Below are positions 43,671 through 52,842 of a stretch of DNA of 64,000 nt, piece after piece. The stretch is from Antarctobacter heliothermus. GTDB lineage: Bacteria > Pseudomonadota > Alphaproteobacteria > Rhodobacterales > Rhodobacteraceae. The notes beneath the pieces are model-generated. The model ran no database searches and was not told where the DNA came from. It saw only the letters and a program-made list of their open reading frames with translations. The stretch spans positions 2,547,001 through 2,611,000 of the forward strand of contig NZ_CP022540.1 of NCBI RefSeq assembly GCF_002237555.1. The letters run 5' to 3'. A program made the translations under genes and the position numbers. Numbering within the stretch: position 1 is the stretch's first letter; each line of letters begins with the position of its first letter.

Positions 43671-45071
43671 CAGCCGTCCGTGGCGGCGGGTCTCTGCGAT
43701 TACCGCGCCAAAGGTGGTCAGGCCGCGCGCCTCTAGCATGGGCAGCATCCTGACCAGCACCTCGGCCGTGGCGCGGGCGTCCCCCAGCGCGGTGTGGCGC
43801 AAAGCCTCTGGGATTGTGACATCCAACCGTTCGCACAGGGCGTCCAGAGTGTGCGTCTCGGAGGCCCCGAACAGCACTGCCGACAGCAGGACGGTGTCTA
43901 GGATCGGGTGATCCCAGACCACCCCCATCCGGCCCTTGTGACGTTGCAGAAAGGCCATGTCGAACGGCGCGTTATGGGCGACGATCACGGAATCCCGTGC
44001 AAAGCAGTGGAACTGGCGTCCAGCGCGGGCGATGCCGGGCTGCCCGGCGACCATCGCATCTGTCACCTTGTGCACCTTGGTCGAGGCGGGGGGAATCGGG
44101 CGGCGCGGGTCGACCAGTTGGTCAATCACCTCGCCCGGCACGATGCGGCCATTCACAACCCGCACGGCACCGATCTGCACGATCTCATCCTTGTGCGGCA
44201 AGAGGCCGGTGGTCTCTGTGTCGAAGACGGTAAAGGTGAGTTTGCCAATCGGCGTCTCATCCAGCTTGGCCGTGCCGCGGCCCTGCATCAGGTCGAAATC
44301 ATAGACCAGCGGGCGCGCGGCCTCTGGCGAGATTTCGATATGGGCGGCGTCGATGATCATCATATAGCCGCCGCCCTGCATCGGCTTGAACCGCGCATCA
44401 TAGCTTTGTTGGCCATCCAGCCCCTCTAGCGGGCGGTTGATCTCTTTGCCGCCTTTGTTCATGGCGGTGCGCGCTGCCTTGATGCTGGCGGGGTCGAAGT
44501 AGTCGGCCAGCGGCGCGTTCAGGCGGGGGACGGCCTGTTGGGCCAGCACCTCTGCCGCCTGTCCGTCATACAGCACGATCTGATCGTCGGCGTTGATCAG
44601 CAGCGTGGCCACCGGGATTTCCGTCAGCAGGGCGGTCAGTTGCGTCTTTTCGGCGGTCAGGCGGGCGGTTTCGTTGGCAATCCGCTGGGCGGTCGAGACG
44701 GCGTTTTCCGACAGGGCAGCGGTGATGGCATCGGCGGCGGGGGCGAGATCGCCCAGATAGCGGGCGGCGTCCTTGTCCACGGTTGTGCCGGTCCCGGCGT
44801 GGGCTCGGGTGCGCAACCGGGCGGACAGCCGCTCGATCGGTTTGGCGACGTTTTCATCAAACAGCAGCCAGACGCCGGTGGTGAGCGCGACAAAGCCGAA
44901 ACTGGCAAGGATGCCAGCAAAGACAAAGCCGTTGGCCGGGGTGGTGGCAAGCGCGCGCGCGTGTCCAACCCAGAGCGCACCCAGCACGATGGCGGTCCCA
45001 CCAAGCGCGATCAGGCAGAAAAACAGAAAGATCCGCAGGCGTAGGCTGAGCTTGCTCATGGGGTTGGACAT
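43653..45071 (-). CDS. Membrane-anchored PAS-like protein fused to DEDDh 3'-5' exonuclease
   Basis: A 472-residue protein. Two transmembrane helices (about 11-33 and 48-71) precede a HAMP-like helix (75-140), a PAS-like domain (about 145-245) and a DnaQ-type exonuclease domain (about 278-450) with D284-x-E286, H366NAPFD371 and H426...D431. The nuclease resembles the DNA polymerase III epsilon fold, but the layout is that of a sensor. It is last in the acetate cluster, four bases after the preceding gene, and overlaps the convergent dehydrogenase fragment by 18 bp. A sensor whose output is a nuclease is unusual. Confidence 0.85.
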   Translation of the reverse strand: MSNPMSKLSLRLRIFLFFCLIALGGTAIVLGALWVGHARALATTPANGFVFAGILASFGFVALTTGVWLLFDENVAKPIERLSARLRTRAHAGTGTTVDKDAARYLGDLAPAADAITAALSENAVSTAQRIANETARLTAEKTQLTALLTEIPVATLLINADDQIVLYDGQAAEVLAQQAVPRLNAPLADYFDPASIKAARTAMNKGGKEINRPLEGLDGQQSYDARFKPMQGGGYMMIIDAAHIEISPEAARPLVYDFDLMQGRGTAKLDETPIGKLTFTVFDTETTGLLPHKDEIVQIGAVRVVNGRIVPGEVIDQLVDPRRPIPPASTKVHKVTDAMVAGQPGIARAGRQFHCFARDSVIVAHNAPFDMAFLQRHKGRMGVVWDHPILDTVLLSAVLFGASETHTLDALCERLDVTIPEALRHTALGDARATAEVLVRMLPMLEARGLTTFGAVIAETRRHGRLLEDLN

Positions 45072-45075
45072 GGGG

Positions 45076-45579
45076 TCATACCTCGGCGCAGACGGTCCTG
45101 ACGACCGGATCGTCGGGGCCGACGTCGCGCCACAGCGGCGGCGAGCCATCGCCCAGCACCGGGTCGGCGCGGCGATAGCCCGCACAATCCACCATGACCT
45201 GCACGATCTGGTTCGACCGCCAGCGCCCGTAGAAATAGAGCTTCACCAGGTACAGCCCCTCTGTCTCGGTGTTTTTGAGCGGGCTGGCGGTGTCGACCGC
45301 GACAAAGCGATCAGTCAGCGGATAGATGTAGGTCCAAGGCCGCCACAGGGCGCTGTTTTCGACCGTTTGCGCAATGCTCAGTCCCTTGTCGCGGGCGCTT
45401 TGTGCGGTGCGGCCATACCAGCTGTATTCCGTGGCGATCCCGGCGATCAGCATGGCGGCCCCCGCGCCAACCGGCACGATCCAGCGCGGCAGACGACGGC
45501 CGGTCAGTGCCGACAGCGCCATCATCAGACCCGCGCCGACAAACCCGGCCACAAAGACGGCGATCAGTTCCAGAAACAT
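45076..45579 (-). CDS. Membrane protein of unknown function
   Basis: A 167-residue protein with two hydrophobic helices at about residues 3-25 and 33-48 and a soluble C-terminal part including YLVKLYFYGRWRSNQIVQVMVDCAGYRRADP. It has no recognised family. It lies between the DUF294 gene and the PAS-exonuclease on the same strand and is likely translated with the latter; both are membrane proteins, which suggests an association. Confidence 0.7.
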   Translation of the reverse strand: MFLELIAVFVAGFVGAGLMMALSALTGRRLPRWIVPVGAGAAMLIAGIATEYSWYGRTAQSARDKGLSIAQTVENSALWRPWTYIYPLTDRFVAVDTASPLKNTETEGLYLVKLYFYGRWRSNQIVQVMVDCAGYRRADPVLGDGSPPLWRDVGPDDPVVRTVCAEV

Positions 45580-45644
45580 CTTTCTTCTCCTCCTCGGGGC
45601 CGGGTTATGCCCCGTTTGCCCCGCTTTCCGTCCGTCTTGCCGAC

Positions 45645-47468
45645 CTAGCCAAGCATCCCCTTGCCGTGACCTACAGCCGATTGCAGTGACTTGACCACGA
45701 CAAAGGCGTTTCGCAAATGGCTCCGCTCAAAATCCGACAGATCGGCGGGGGCCAGATAGTTGTCCGGCGCATTGCCTGCCTTGATCTGGCGGGCCTGATG
45801 TTCCAGCCGGGTTTCGGCGATCAGATCATAGGCATCCAGCAGATCCTGCCCGCCGGATTGACTGAGCACACTCGCCCCCATTGCGGTCTCTAGCCGGGCG
45901 CGGGTGTTGACCTGTGCCAGCGATCCTTGCAGCGCATAGACTCGGCCCAGATCGACGACCGGCACGACGCCGTTGTGTTTCAGGTCCAGCTGGTTTTTGT
46001 GCTCACCCGAGCGGATCGTGGCAAAGCCGCGCAGCAGGCCCAGCGGAGGTGTGTGTTTGAGTGAGTTCGAAATCATATGCGCCACGAAGATCGAATTCTT
46101 GGCCGCCTTTGCCAAGGTCTGTTCCTGAAGGTTTTCGAACAGGGTTGCCGTGCCGCCAATGGGGCGCAGGTCGAACATGACTGAGGCCAGCATCTGCGCC
46201 TCGGGGACGGGTTTGTTGATCCAACTGTCGAAATAACCGCGCCAGACGCGCAGCGGTTGGCACCAGCGCGGGTTCGAGGCCATCATATCGCCGGGGCAAT
46301 ATACATAGCCGCAGGTGTTCAGCCCGTCGGTGACGATTTTTGCCAGCCCTTCGAAGTAGGGGCGCATGTCCTCGGTGAAATCGTCGTGGAGGAATAGCAC
46401 GTTGTCCTGATCCGAGACGCCGGTCTGCTCTTGCCGGCCCTGACTGCCGCAGGCCGCCCAGAGGTAAGGCACCGGGGGCGCGCCCAGTTCCGCCTCGGCC
46501 AGCGCCAGCAGGCGGCGGGTGGCGGTGTCGGCGATGTCGGTGATCAGGCGGGTCACAACCTCATGCCGGTTGCCGCCTGCCACTAGTTGGACCAGCAGTT
46601 GCGGAATGCGGGTGGTGACACGGGCCATATCCTGTGGCGTGCGGGCATGGGCCAGTTCGGAAACCAGTTCGGCCGAAGTCATGGCCTGAAAGCGGGTGAG
46701 ATCGGTCTGGGTGACCATCCCCACCAGATTGCCGCCGTCGACGACGGGGACGTGACCGATGCGGCGTTCCATCATCATGTGCAGCACATCCGACCCGATG
46801 GCCGAGGGCGGCAAGGTCAGCGGATCGGCGGTCATGATCTCTGACAGCGGCGTGTCATAGGGCAGGCCGCCACCGACCACCTTGCCCGAGATGTCGCGGA
46901 TGGTGGCGATGCCGCGCAGCACCTTGCCCTCGGTGATGCAGACCGATGAGATGTGGCGCGAATGCATGAGCTGTGCCGCGTCGCGCACCGGCGTGTGCGG
47001 CGGGCAGGTCAGCGGGGCGGGGGCCATCAGGGTTTCGACCCGGCTGGTGGACAGATCGGCGCGTTTGGGTTTGGGCGCGCGCTGGCGGTCAAAGAACTTT
47101 TTCGCAGCGGGCTGCGTTTCGATCAAGTGGCGGAATTCGGCGGGGGGCAGCACCAGCAGGCGGCTTTCTTCGCGCGTGCGGGCAGAGGTTGCCGCCAAGC
47201 CGTCGCGCATGAGGCCGCGTTCGCCAAAGCTGTTGCGGGGGCCAAGTTGCGAAATCTGCGCGCCGTTCTGGTCGCGGACTTCGACGGTGCCTTTGTGGAT
47301 CAGGTAGAGCCCGTCCAGCGGTTGGCCCAGCGTATAGATGTCCTGATTGGTCTCCATCGTCTGCTGCTGGAAAGCGGGCAGCAGATCCTCCAGCACTTGC
47401 GGATCAAGCGCGTCATAGGGGTGGAGTGCGGACAGAAAACGGCGAAGGTCGGCGCGGTCGATGGGCAT
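45645..47468 (-). CDS. cNMP-binding / CBS / DUF294 nucleotidyltransferase-like protein
   Basis: A 607-residue cytosolic protein with four parts: a cyclic-nucleotide-binding domain (about 12-115, with YLIHKGTVEVRD and FGERGLMRDG), a CBS pair (about 144-262), a DUF294 nucleotidyltransferase-like domain with the ACGSQGRQEQ motif and DQDN, and a C-terminal DUF294_C helical domain. This family resembles GlnD-type transferases and is often found beside acs and symporters. It probably integrates nucleotide signals with acetate uptake; its target is unknown. Confidence 0.88.
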   Translation of the reverse strand: MPIDRADLRRFLSALHPYDALDPQVLEDLLPAFQQQTMETNQDIYTLGQPLDGLYLIHKGTVEVRDQNGAQISQLGPRNSFGERGLMRDGLAATSARTREESRLLVLPPAEFRHLIETQPAAKKFFDRQRAPKPKRADLSTSRVETLMAPAPLTCPPHTPVRDAAQLMHSRHISSVCITEGKVLRGIATIRDISGKVVGGGLPYDTPLSEIMTADPLTLPPSAIGSDVLHMMMERRIGHVPVVDGGNLVGMVTQTDLTRFQAMTSAELVSELAHARTPQDMARVTTRIPQLLVQLVAGGNRHEVVTRLITDIADTATRRLLALAEAELGAPPVPYLWAACGSQGRQEQTGVSDQDNVLFLHDDFTEDMRPYFEGLAKIVTDGLNTCGYVYCPGDMMASNPRWCQPLRVWRGYFDSWINKPVPEAQMLASVMFDLRPIGGTATLFENLQEQTLAKAAKNSIFVAHMISNSLKHTPPLGLLRGFATIRSGEHKNQLDLKHNGVVPVVDLGRVYALQGSLAQVNTRARLETAMGASVLSQSGGQDLLDAYDLIAETRLEHQARQIKAGNAPDNYLAPADLSDFERSHLRNAFVVVKSLQSAVGHGKGMLG

Positions 47469-47495
47469 GGATCATCCTTGCGCAGGAAGTGGGGT

Positions 47496-47585
47496 GTCCC
47501 GCCCGGCAGGGGCCGGACGGGACTGTGTTTAGTGGGGGCGGGATTGCCCCGCGGTCCCTGTCCCGGCGCAGGGGCCGGGACAGGG
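47496..47585. repeat. Double palindrome between symporter and DUF294 genes
   Basis: Two hairpins: GTCCCGCCCGGC with GCCGGACGGGAC (one mismatch) at 47496-47523, and a perfect 12-bp stem CCCTGTCCCGGC/GCCGGGACAGGG at 47556-47585. Read leftward they follow the symporter stop by about six bases, so they may act as terminator or mRNA 3' stabiliser. Confidence 0.7.
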
Positions 47586-47590
47586 CGTTT

Positions 47591-49378
47591 TTAGTGGTCG
47601 GCCGCTGCGGCACCGGCACCGCGCGGGACGCGGACCGATTCCACCAGCTCTTCGATCTCTTGCGGGATCGGCTGGGTCATCTTGGACACGATGAAGGCCA
47701 CCGCAAAGTTGATCATGGCTCCGACAGCCCCGAAGGAGGTCGACTGGATCGTGCCCAGTAGCGGGTCCGCATCGGTAAAGCTGTTGGTGTCCGGGATGAA
47801 CAACCAACCCTTGTGCAGGAAGATGTAGACCAGCGTCACCAGCAGGCCGGTGACCATGCCCGCAACCGCGCCTTTGTTGTTCACCTTGGTAAAGATGCCC
47901 ATCATCAGCGCCGGGAAGATCGACGCAGCGGCAAGACCAAAGGCCAAGGCCACCGTTTGCGCCGCAAAGCCCGGAGGGTTGAGGCCCAGATAGGTTGCCA
48001 CCGCGATGGCAACCGCCATGGCGATCCGTGCGGACAGCAGTTCACCCTTTTCCGAGATCGCGGGGTTGATAGAGCCCTTGATCAGGTCGTGGGAGACGGC
48101 AGAGGAGATCGCCAGCAGCAGGCCCGCAGCGGTTGACAGGGCAGCGGCAAGACCGCCAGCCGCGACCAGACCGATGACCCAGCTGGGCAGGTTGGCGATT
48201 TCGGGGTTGGCCAGCACAAGGATGTCACGGTCGAACTTGGTCAGTTCGTTTGCGTCACCCCAACCGGCGGCTTCCATCTTGGCAACCGTGTCGGCATCGG
48301 CATCGTTGAAGTAGACGATCTTGCCGTCACCATTCTTGTCTTCCCAGCCCAGGAGGCCGGTTTTCTGCCATGTCGCCATCCAGTCATATTCTGGATTGGC
48401 TTCGATCATTTCGACAGAGACAGGCTCTCCCGCAGCACCATTGGGCCACATCAGGTCGGTGATGTTCAGGCGTGCCATGGCACCCACAGCCGGTGCGGTC
48501 AGGTACAGCAACGCGATGAAAACAAGCGCCCAGCCCGCGGACCAGCGTGCATCGGCCACGCGCGGCACGGTGAAAAAGCGCATGATGACGTGGGGCAGAC
48601 CCGCCGTACCGATCATCAGCGACAGGGTGAACAGCACCATGTTGAGCGTGTCGGAATGGTGGGTCGTGTACTCGTTAAAGCCCAGTTCGGCGACGATGGA
48701 GTCCAGCTTGGCCAGCAGCGGCTCACCGCTTGCGACGTGATCGCCAAACAGGCCCAAGGCCGGGATCGGGTTGCCGGTCAGTTGCAGCGAGATGAACACG
48801 GCCGGAATGGTGTAGGCCATGATCAGCACGACGTATTGTGCGACCTGCGTATAGGTCACGCCCTTCATGCCGCCGAACACCGCGTAGGCAAACACCACGC
48901 AGGCCCCGATCAGAAGACCGGTTGTGTTGGAGACCTCAAGGAAGCGGCCAAAGGCCACGCCGACGCCGGTCATCTGCCCGATCACATAGGTGAGCGAGGC
49001 AACCAGCAGCGCGATGACGGCCACGACGCGTGCAGTCGGCGAATAGAAACGGTCGCCGATGAATTCCGACACGGTGTATTTGCCGAACTTGCGCAGGTAG
49101 GGCGCAAGCAGTAGCGCCAGCAGCACATAGCCGCCGGTCCAACCCATCAGGAAGGTCGAGTTATCATAGCCCGTGAAGGCGATGAGACCGGCCATACCGA
49201 TGAATGAGGCCGCCGACATCCAGTCCGCCGCCGTGGCCATGCCGTTGGTAACCGGGTGAACGCCGCGGCCCGCAGCATAGAATTCCGAAGTGGAGCCCGC
49301 ACGGGCCCAGATCGCGATGCCGATGTAGAGCGCGAAACTCGCGCCGACAAACAGCAGGTTGATGGTAAACTGATCCAT
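47591..49378 (-). CDS. Sodium:solute symporter, acetate/monocarboxylate type (large subunit)
   Basis: A 595-residue SSS-family transporter with about 13 helices; GMATAADWMSAASFIGMAG and YVIGQMTGVGVAFGRFL are typical. It belongs to the branch that works with a small DUF4212 subunit. A periplasmic-type insertion holds DKNGDGKIVYFN at about residues 346-357, which resembles an EF-hand calcium loop. It starts six bases after the DUF4212 stop and lies in the acs cluster, so acetate or a similar monocarboxylate is the likely substrate. Confidence 0.88.
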   Translation of the reverse strand: MDQFTINLLFVGASFALYIGIAIWARAGSTSEFYAAGRGVHPVTNGMATAADWMSAASFIGMAGLIAFTGYDNSTFLMGWTGGYVLLALLLAPYLRKFGKYTVSEFIGDRFYSPTARVVAVIALLVASLTYVIGQMTGVGVAFGRFLEVSNTTGLLIGACVVFAYAVFGGMKGVTYTQVAQYVVLIMAYTIPAVFISLQLTGNPIPALGLFGDHVASGEPLLAKLDSIVAELGFNEYTTHHSDTLNMVLFTLSLMIGTAGLPHVIMRFFTVPRVADARWSAGWALVFIALLYLTAPAVGAMARLNITDLMWPNGAAGEPVSVEMIEANPEYDWMATWQKTGLLGWEDKNGDGKIVYFNDADADTVAKMEAAGWGDANELTKFDRDILVLANPEIANLPSWVIGLVAAGGLAAALSTAAGLLLAISSAVSHDLIKGSINPAISEKGELLSARIAMAVAIAVATYLGLNPPGFAAQTVALAFGLAAASIFPALMMGIFTKVNNKGAVAGMVTGLLVTLVYIFLHKGWLFIPDTNSFTDADPLLGTIQSTSFGAVGAMINFAVAFIVSKMTQPIPQEIEELVESVRVPRGAGAAAADH

Positions 49379-49384
49379 AACGTC

Positions 49385-49666
49385 TTACTCCTCCTCGACG
49401 CCGTATTCACGGTCGAGCTTGTTCATCCGCCACGCGTAGAAGAAGATCAGCGCCAAGAAGACGATGATCGACCCTTGCTGGGCAAACCAAAAGCCCAGAT
49501 CGGTGCCGCCAACGGCAATGCCCGAGATCATCGGGCGCAGCAGGATGCCAAAGCCGAAAGACACCAGCGCCCAGATGATGAGACTGATGACGATGATGCG
49601 TACGTTTGCCTTCCAGTAGCCCGCATCGGACTTTGCCTGTTCGGCCTGTGATGTGTGGTCCGCCAT
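49385..49666 (-). CDS. DUF4212 small subunit of sodium/substrate symporter
   Basis: A 93-residue protein with two transmembrane helices (about 22-44 and 60-82) and the family sequence YWKANVRIIVISLIIWALVSFGFGILL, ending in a charged tail. DUF4212 proteins are obligate partners of an SSS transporter such as the gene that follows. The upstream sequence GAGGAGGAACCGC gives a strong ribosome binding site. Confidence 0.9.
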   Translation of the reverse strand: MADHTSQAEQAKSDAGYWKANVRIIVISLIIWALVSFGFGILLRPMISGIAVGGTDLGFWFAQQGSIIVFLALIFFYAWRMNKLDREYGVEEE

Positions 49667-49739
49667 GATGCGGTTCCTCCTCTTTCCTCCAGGGAACCCG
49701 CCGCGCGGCGAACGCGGCGGGCAATTCGTTTGGCGCCGC

Positions 49740-50429
49740 TCAGGCGGTCGCGGTCTTTACGATCGCGGACAGCTTGCCCGCGATATCGTCGATGTCGCCC
49801 ATTGCATTGATGCCGATCAGCGCGCCCTGACGGGCGTAGTGTTCGATCAGCGGCGCGGTCTGGGCGTGATAGGCCTCCAGCCGCGAGGCCACGGTCTCGG
49901 CGTTGTCGTCGGCGCGGCGCTTGAACTCTGTGCCACCGCACTTGTCACAGGTGCCGGCGGCCTTTGGCTGCTTAAAGCTATCGTGATAGCCTTCGCCGCA
50001 CTCGGCGCAGGTGTAACGGCCGGAAATCCGCGTTACCATGGCGGCGTCGTCGACCTCTAGGCTGACGGCGGCGTCGATCTTTTGGCCGTTTGCGGCCAGC
50101 AGTTCGTCCAGCGCCTCGGCCTGGGCCGTTGTGCGCGGGAACCCGTCAAGGATGACGCCCTTGGCGCAGTCCGGTTCGGCCAAACGGTCACGCAGGGTGG
50201 CAATGACGATATCGTCAGAGACAAGCTCACCCGCCTCCATCACCGCCTTGGCCTGCTTGCCCGCGTCGGTGCCTGCGGCCACAGCGGCGCGCAGCAGATC
50301 CCCGGTCGACAGTTGCACAAACCCGAATGTCTCTTCGAGCATCCGTGCTTGGGTTCCTTTGCCGGCCCCGGGGGGGCCAAGCAGGATCAGCACGGGGGCG
50401 GCGGCGGTTGTTTTGGTTCCGTCCATCAT
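49740..50429 (-). CDS. adk: Adenylate kinase with zinc-type lid
   Basis: A 229-residue enzyme that interconverts ATP + AMP and 2 ADP. The P-loop is GPPGAGKGTQ, the NMP-binding part STGDLLRAAV and the LID contains a four-cysteine zinc site (CAEC and CDKC). It starts just after the acs stop and is read in the same direction, so it can recycle the AMP made by acetyl-CoA synthetase. Start could be either of two adjacent ATG codons or an upstream GTG. The placement away from ribosomal protein genes suggests it is an additional, pathway-specific copy. Confidence 0.9.
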   Translation of the reverse strand: MMDGTKTTAAAPVLILLGPPGAGKGTQARMLEETFGFVQLSTGDLLRAAVAAGTDAGKQAKAVMEAGELVSDDIVIATLRDRLAEPDCAKGVILDGFPRTTAQAEALDELLAANGQKIDAAVSLEVDDAAMVTRISGRYTCAECGEGYHDSFKQPKAAGTCDKCGGTEFKRRADDNAETVASRLEAYHAQTAPLIEHYARQGALIGINAMGDIDDIAGKLSAIVKTATA

Positions 50430-50434
50430 GTCCC

Positions 50435-52408
50435 TCACGCCTTATTCATTCTGTTTTCGATGAGGTCATCTACGACGGTTGGGTCAGCGAGAGTTGATGT
50501 GTCGCCGAGGGCGCCGTAGTCGTTTTCGGCGATTTTGCGCAGGATGCGGCGCATGATCTTGCCGGAGCGGGTTTTCGGCAGGCCGGGGGCCCACTGGATC
50601 AGGTCCGGGCTGGCGATGGGGCCGATTTCGGTGCGGACCCAGGTGCGCAACTCCTTGCGCAGATCATCCGTCGGCTCGACGCCGTTCATCAGGGTGACGT
50701 AGCAGTAGATGCCCTGGCCCTTGATCTCGTGCGGGTAACCCACGACCGCCGCCTCGGCGACCTTTTCATGTGCCACCAGCGCCGATTCCACCTCGGCCGT
50801 GCCCATGCGGTGGCCGGACACGTTGATCACGTCGTCCACCCGGCCGGTGATCCAGTAATCGCCATCCGCATCGCGGCGGCAACCGTCACCGGAGAAGTAA
50901 TAGCCTTTGTAATCAGAGAAATACGTCTTCTCAAACCGCGCGTGATCGCCCCAGACGGTGCGCATCTGGCCGGGCCAGCTGGCCTTGATCGCCAGAACGC
51001 CTTCGGTCGGCGAGGCGTCGATTTCCACACCCGATTGCGGGTCCAGCACCACCGGTTCGATGCCGAAGAACGGCTTCATCGCGGCGCCCGGTTTGGTTGC
51101 ATGGGCGCCCGGCAGGGGGGTCAGCAGGTGGCCGCCGGTCTCGGTCTGCCACCAGGTGTCAACGATCGGGCAGCGGCCGCCGCCGACCACGTCGTTGTAC
51201 CAGTTCCACGCCTCTGGGTTGATCGGCTCACCGACGGTGCCAAGGATACGCAAAGAACTGAGGTCACATTTTTCAACAAATTCCGTGCCTTGTCCCATCA
51301 ACGCGCGGATCGCGGTCGGCGCGGTGTAGAACTGCGTCACTTTATGTTTTTCGCAAACCTGCCAGAAGCGGCTGGCGTCGGGGTAGGTCGGCACGCCCTC
51401 GAACATCACGGTGGTGGCGCCATTGGCCAGCGGACCGTAGACGATATAGCTGTGCCCGGTGACCCAGCCGACGTCGGCGGTGCACCAGTAGACATCGCCG
51501 TCATGCACGTCGAACACCACCTCATGGGTCAGCGCGGCATACAGGAGATAGCCGCCGGTGGAGTGCACGACGCCCTTTGGCTGCCCGGTCGAGCCGGATG
51601 TGTAGAGGATGAACAGCGGATCTTCGGCATTGATTTCAGCGGGTTGGCTGTAATCTGACGCCTCCAGCGCCATTTCGTTATAGTCAAAGTCGCGGCCATC
51701 GACCCATGTGGTCTGGCCGCCGGTGCGCTTGACCACAAGGCATTTGACGTCGTCCTTGCAGTGCAAGAGCGCCTTGTCGGCATTGGTTTTCAGCGGCGTC
51801 TTGCGGCCGCCGCGGGGGGCCTCATCCGCTGTGATCACAACTTTGGCGTCGCAGCCGTTGATGCGGGCGGAGAGCGCGTCAGGCGAGAAACCGGCAAAAA
51901 CAATCGAGTGGATCGCGCCGATGCGCGCGCAGGCGAGCATGGCATAGGCGGCCTCGGGGATCATCGGGAGATAGATGATGACCCGGTCGCCTTTGCGAAC
52001 GCCCAGCGTTTCCAACACGTTGGCCATGCGGCAGACGCGGCGGTGCAGATCGTTGTAGGTGATCGACTGGGCCTGTTCGTTGGGGTCGTCGGGCTCAAAT
52101 ATGATGGCGGTCTGGTTGCCGCGCGTTTCCAGATGGCGGTCGATGCAGTTGGCGGCGACGTTCAGGGTGCCATCGCGGAACCACTCAATCCCGACCTGGC
52201 CAAGGGTGAAGTCGACGTTCTTGATCTCAGTCGGGGCCTTCATCCAATCCAGCCGCTGCGCCTGTTCGGCCCAGAACCCCTCAGGGTCGCTGATCGAGGC
52301 CGCATACATCGCGTCATAGCGCGCCGCGTCGACGTGGGCCTTGGCCGTCAGATCCGCCGATGGCGGGTAAACGGGATTGCCGGTTACAGGTTTTGTCTGG
52401 TCGGTCAT
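50435..52408 (-). CDS. acs: Acetyl-CoA synthetase (AMP-forming)
   Basis: A 657-residue enzyme that converts acetate, ATP and CoA to acetyl-CoA, AMP and PPi. It carries the P-loop [37 protein letters not shown] and the acetylatable lysine in [11 protein letters not shown]. The start at 52408 gives standard length and follows GGAGAGGGAGC. It is first in the leftward acetate cluster with adk, symporter subunits and the DUF294 protein. Confidence 0.97.
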   Translation of the reverse strand: MTDQTKPVTGNPVYPPSADLTAKAHVDAARYDAMYAASISDPEGFWAEQAQRLDWMKAPTEIKNVDFTLGQVGIEWFRDGTLNVAANCIDRHLETRGNQTAIIFEPDDPNEQAQSITYNDLHRRVCRMANVLETLGVRKGDRVIIYLPMIPEAAYAMLACARIGAIHSIVFAGFSPDALSARINGCDAKVVITADEAPRGGRKTPLKTNADKALLHCKDDVKCLVVKRTGGQTTWVDGRDFDYNEMALEASDYSQPAEINAEDPLFILYTSGSTGQPKGVVHSTGGYLLYAALTHEVVFDVHDGDVYWCTADVGWVTGHSYIVYGPLANGATTVMFEGVPTYPDASRFWQVCEKHKVTQFYTAPTAIRALMGQGTEFVEKCDLSSLRILGTVGEPINPEAWNWYNDVVGGGRCPIVDTWWQTETGGHLLTPLPGAHATKPGAAMKPFFGIEPVVLDPQSGVEIDASPTEGVLAIKASWPGQMRTVWGDHARFEKTYFSDYKGYYFSGDGCRRDADGDYWITGRVDDVINVSGHRMGTAEVESALVAHEKVAEAAVVGYPHEIKGQGIYCYVTLMNGVEPTDDLRKELRTWVRTEIGPIASPDLIQWAPGLPKTRSGKIMRRILRKIAENDYGALGDTSTLADPTVVDDLIENRMNKA

Positions 52409-52842
52409 GGCAGGAGCTCCCTCTCCGAAGTGATCCGATGACGCGCCATTCCGTAGCGTCATCGGGTATAAGTTGGAATATATCGAAATCGGAAAATAAT
52501 GAAATAAACTATTAGAAATGAAGGATTTAGGTGTAAAATATTTTCACAGAAGGCTTGAAAATCGTAAACAAGTTTGCCCAACCCTCGCTAAACCCTTTGT
52601 TTACAACGGTGCAATGACACCTCGTCGCAGGCAGGTGAAAAGGGCTTGGCTAGCACCCGGTGGGGGCGAGTGGCCTGGGTCTCGGGTGTGACAAAACGAT
52701 GCGGTATGCCATGGTATGCGAAGTGTTAGCGCTCGCCCTTGCGAATCCCCAAGGTGCGGCAAAAGCCTTGCGGTATGGGTTCATTCGGCTAACCTCCCGC
52801 CCGAGGCGGAACATACCGCTGTCGAAAAATGGGGAGGACGAC
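52409..52842. promoter_or_regulatory. Divergent regulatory region between acs and second TRAP operon
   Basis: A 434-bp gene-free region. Positions about 52465-52620 are AT-rich and probably carry the acs promoter. The right part holds repeated GCGGTATG boxes at 52701-52708 and 52770-52777, an inverted copy at 52812-52819, and GGTATGC duplicated with 10-bp spacing at 52703 and 52713. These look like binding sites for one regulator of the TRAP operon. Confidence 0.5.
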
